A stretch of DNA of 64,000 nt, taken from Ideonella alba (GTDB lineage: Bacteria > Pseudomonadota > Gammaproteobacteria > Burkholderiales > Burkholderiaceae_C). Made by a program: the position numbers and the translations under genes. The stretch spans positions 203,151 through 267,150 of the forward strand of contig NZ_JAGQDF010000007.1 of assembly GCF_018069875.1 (NCBI RefSeq). The letters run 5' to 3'. A model generated the notes under the pieces. The model was not told the origin of the DNA. It saw nothing but the letters and a program-made list of their open reading frames with translations, and did not search any database. Shown here piece after piece: positions 62,763 through 64,000 of this stretch (its first letter is position 1; each line of letters opens with the position of its first letter).

Positions 62763-63065
62763 ATGAAGCAAGCATTGATCGCCATCGAGCAGATTCCGGA
62801 GTCCGGAGCAGTCACAGTGGACTTCTTCGGCCGCCCGGCACTTGCGTACCGGGCGGAGGGACAAGTCTGTGCCACCCTGGCAATCTGCCCTCACCTGGGT
62901 GGTCCGCTGGAGTGGAAGGACGGTGAACTCGTCTGCGGCTGGCACGGTCAGCGCCACGACGCATCCACAGGTGCCTGCCTGCGTGGTCCGGCTCCTGGGC
63001 AGCAGGCCATGCGGCTTCCCACACGCGTCGAAGACGGCGTCTTGCACTATGTCTGGGGCGAATGA
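62763..63065 (+). CDS. Rieske [2Fe-2S] ferredoxin-like protein
   Basis: A 100-residue single-domain Rieske protein. Ligands are C42 and H44 (CPHLGG) and C58 and H61 (CGWHG). Such proteins pass electrons to oxygenases or to quinone-modifying enzymes. It has no signal peptide, so it is cytosolic. It lies 18 bp after DoxX and one base before the GST start; ATG 62763 is preferred to TTG 62760. Confidence 0.9.
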   Translation: MKQALIAIEQIPESGAVTVDFFGRPALAYRAEGQVCATLAICPHLGGPLEWKDGELVCGWHGQRHDASTGACLRGPAPGQQAMRLPTRVEDGVLHYVWGE

Positions 63066-63066
63066 A

Positions 63067-63756
63067 ATGAGCGTCGCCGGACTGACCTTGGTCAGCCACG
63101 CGCTGTGTCCGTACGTGCAGCGCGCGGCCATCGTGCTGGCCGAGAAGGAGGTGCCATTCGAGCGGCGGGATATCGACCTGGCCCGCAAGCCCGACTGGTT
63201 CCTGCGTGTGTCGCCGCTGGGCAAGACGCCCGTGCTGCTCGTCGGCGACGAGGCCATCTTCGAGTCGGCCGTCATCTGCGAATTCCTGGACGACACGACG
63301 CTGCCTCGGCTGCACCCTGCCAATGCGCTCGAGCGAGCCCGTCACCGCTCGTGGATGGAGTTCGGCTCCAACGTGCTGAACCTCATCGGGGCCTTCTACA
63401 ACGCCCCCGACGAGCAGACGCTGCAGGTACGGGCAGCGGACATCCGGGAGAGGCTTCAGCAACTGGAGGCCGCGCTCGGCTCGGGGCCGTTCTTCGCGGG
63501 CGCATCGTTCAGCATCGTCGACGCGGTCTTCGGGCCGGTGTTCCGGTACTTCGACGTGTTCGACACCATCGCCGACTTCGGGTTCTGGGACGACCTGCCA
63601 AAGGTGCGTCGGTGGCGTGAAGCGCTTGCACGACGGCCATCGATTCAGAAGGCCGCGAGTCCGCAATATCCAGCCTTGCTCATGGCGTTCGTGGTCAAGC
63701 GAGGCTCGGCTCTCAGCGCAATGTGTCGCGAAGGGGCCGCGACCTCGTCAACTTGA
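63067..63756 (+). CDS. Glutathione S-transferase family protein
   Basis: A 229-residue GST. The thioredoxin-like N-terminus has the active-site region SHALCPYVQRA (Cys in a CPYVQR motif, as in omega-like GSTs) and the GSH-binding VSPLGKTPVLL and ESAVICEFLDD. A helical domain follows (~85-210). A Cys-type active site suggests thiol-transferase or dehalogenating/reductive activity. It ends the DoxX-Rieske-GST unit. Confidence 0.92.
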   Translation: MSVAGLTLVSHALCPYVQRAAIVLAEKEVPFERRDIDLARKPDWFLRVSPLGKTPVLLVGDEAIFESAVICEFLDDTTLPRLHPANALERARHRSWMEFGSNVLNLIGAFYNAPDEQTLQVRAADIRERLQQLEAALGSGPFFAGASFSIVDAVFGPVFRYFDVFDTIADFGFWDDLPKVRRWREALARRPSIQKAASPQYPALLMAFVVKRGSALSAMCREGAATSST

Positions 63757-63879
63757 ACTCTCGCGTGCGACTACTGCCGGGCCGATAGAACCAAGACCGC
63801 TCCTGGCCGATAGCAGGCGATGAGCGCCGCAGCATCGATCGACCGCCACCGCTGCTTGACCGCCGCCGCGCCACCAAGC

Positions 63880-63906
63880 AAAAAAGGGGCGCCCCACGGC
63901 GCCCCT
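63880..63906 (-). terminator. Intrinsic terminator of the edge gene (minus strand)
   Basis: AGGGGCGCC and GGCGCCCCT form a perfect 9-bp stem (63885-63893, 63898-63906). On the minus strand it is followed by six T residues (plus-strand A 63880-63885). Confidence 0.88.
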
Positions 63907-64000
63907 CGTGTCGTTATGGTGATCCGAAGGATCAGCGCACCACGGCGATCTGGTCGCGGTTGCCACCCTTGTAGGTGTACAGCGTCAGCGCGCCGTTCTT
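63885..64000. repeat. Direct repeat, right copy (cut by the window end)
   Basis: Matches 55843-55958 in the same orientation; see that entry. The true right end lies beyond the window. Confidence 0.85.
63932..64000 (-). CDS. 3' end of an unidentified gene (5' part outside window)
   Basis: The last 22 codons and TGA of a minus-strand gene: KNGALTLYTYKGGNRDQIAVVR. A terminator follows directly. The C-terminal motif LYTxxxGxRDxIAVVR is shared with the stub at 55890-55985. The family is not recognised from so short a piece. Confidence 0.75.
   Translation of the reverse strand, partial: KNGALTLYTYKGGNRDQIAVVR

Noticed and set aside
63779..63820. Two GCCGATAG motifs after the GST gene
   Set aside because: Last base differs from the FliA -10, there is no -35 at the right distance, and the next gene is on the other strand.
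1..64000. tRNA, rRNA, CRISPR arrays, insertion sequences, phage genes
   Set aside because: Looked for by eye on both strands; none could be supported. A covariance-model or IS search could still find short elements.

Overview
The window is a high-GC (about 70%) chromosomal segment of a Burkholderiales betaproteobacterium, most like the Rubrivivax/Leptothrix/Ideonella (Sphaerotilaceae) group. This is inferred from gene content: system II cytochrome c maturation (ResB plus CcsA) beside a dihaem cytochrome c4, a Bug-type solute-binding protein, an MsrP/MsrQ pair, ErpA next to a bactofilin, a PA2779/PA2778 pair and a liv-type transporter with two CoA ligases. No tRNA, rRNA, CRISPR array, transposase or phage gene was recognised.

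Layout. 1-6.8 kb: end of groEL, a cytochrome P450 overlapping a patatin-type outer-membrane protein, then engB with an epoxide-hydrolase-like enzyme, and cytochrome c4. 6.8-18 kb: resB-ccsA, a GGDEF/EAL protein, a subtilase with an eleven-fold hexapeptide tail, msrP-msrQ and an MgtC-family protein. 18-28 kb: a Crp/Fnr regulator divergent from a CoA ligase-livGHM-binding protein-livF-small protein-PaaK-like ligase operon, probably for uptake and CoA activation of an organic (possibly aromatic) acid. 27.8-31.7 kb: a cupin, a secreted FecR/TPR protein and a CHASE2-TIR membrane protein. 31.8-53.7 kb: mostly housekeeping (dtd, a cation-efflux gene, FKBP, tyrS, LytM peptidase, anmK, erpA, bactofilin, rplM-rpsI, srkA, htpG) with small exported proteins of unknown role, a penicillin acylase and a serine hydrolase. 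53.7-55.9 kb: a chemoreceptor behind a sigma-28-type promoter. 56-61 kb: a seven-gene copper-handling operon behind a 19-bp-spacer MerR/CueR-type promoter. 61.3-63.8 kb: LysR divergent from DoxX-Rieske-GST. The right edge holds the 3' end of an unidentified minus-strand gene.

Points of most interest. (i) The CHASE2-TIR protein keeps the candidate NADase glutamate and follows a periplasmic FecR/TPR gene; this resembles CHASE2-cyclase/FecR sensory pairs but has a TIR output, and is the best candidate for an undescribed system. (ii) A ~116-bp direct repeat, made of a terminator and the 3' end of a gene, flanks the copper and LysR modules, suggesting that ~8 kb was inserted or rearranged as a block. 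(iii) Five genes have a -10-like hexamer 5-8 nt before the start codon and no Shine-Dalgarno sequence, suggesting leaderless mRNAs.
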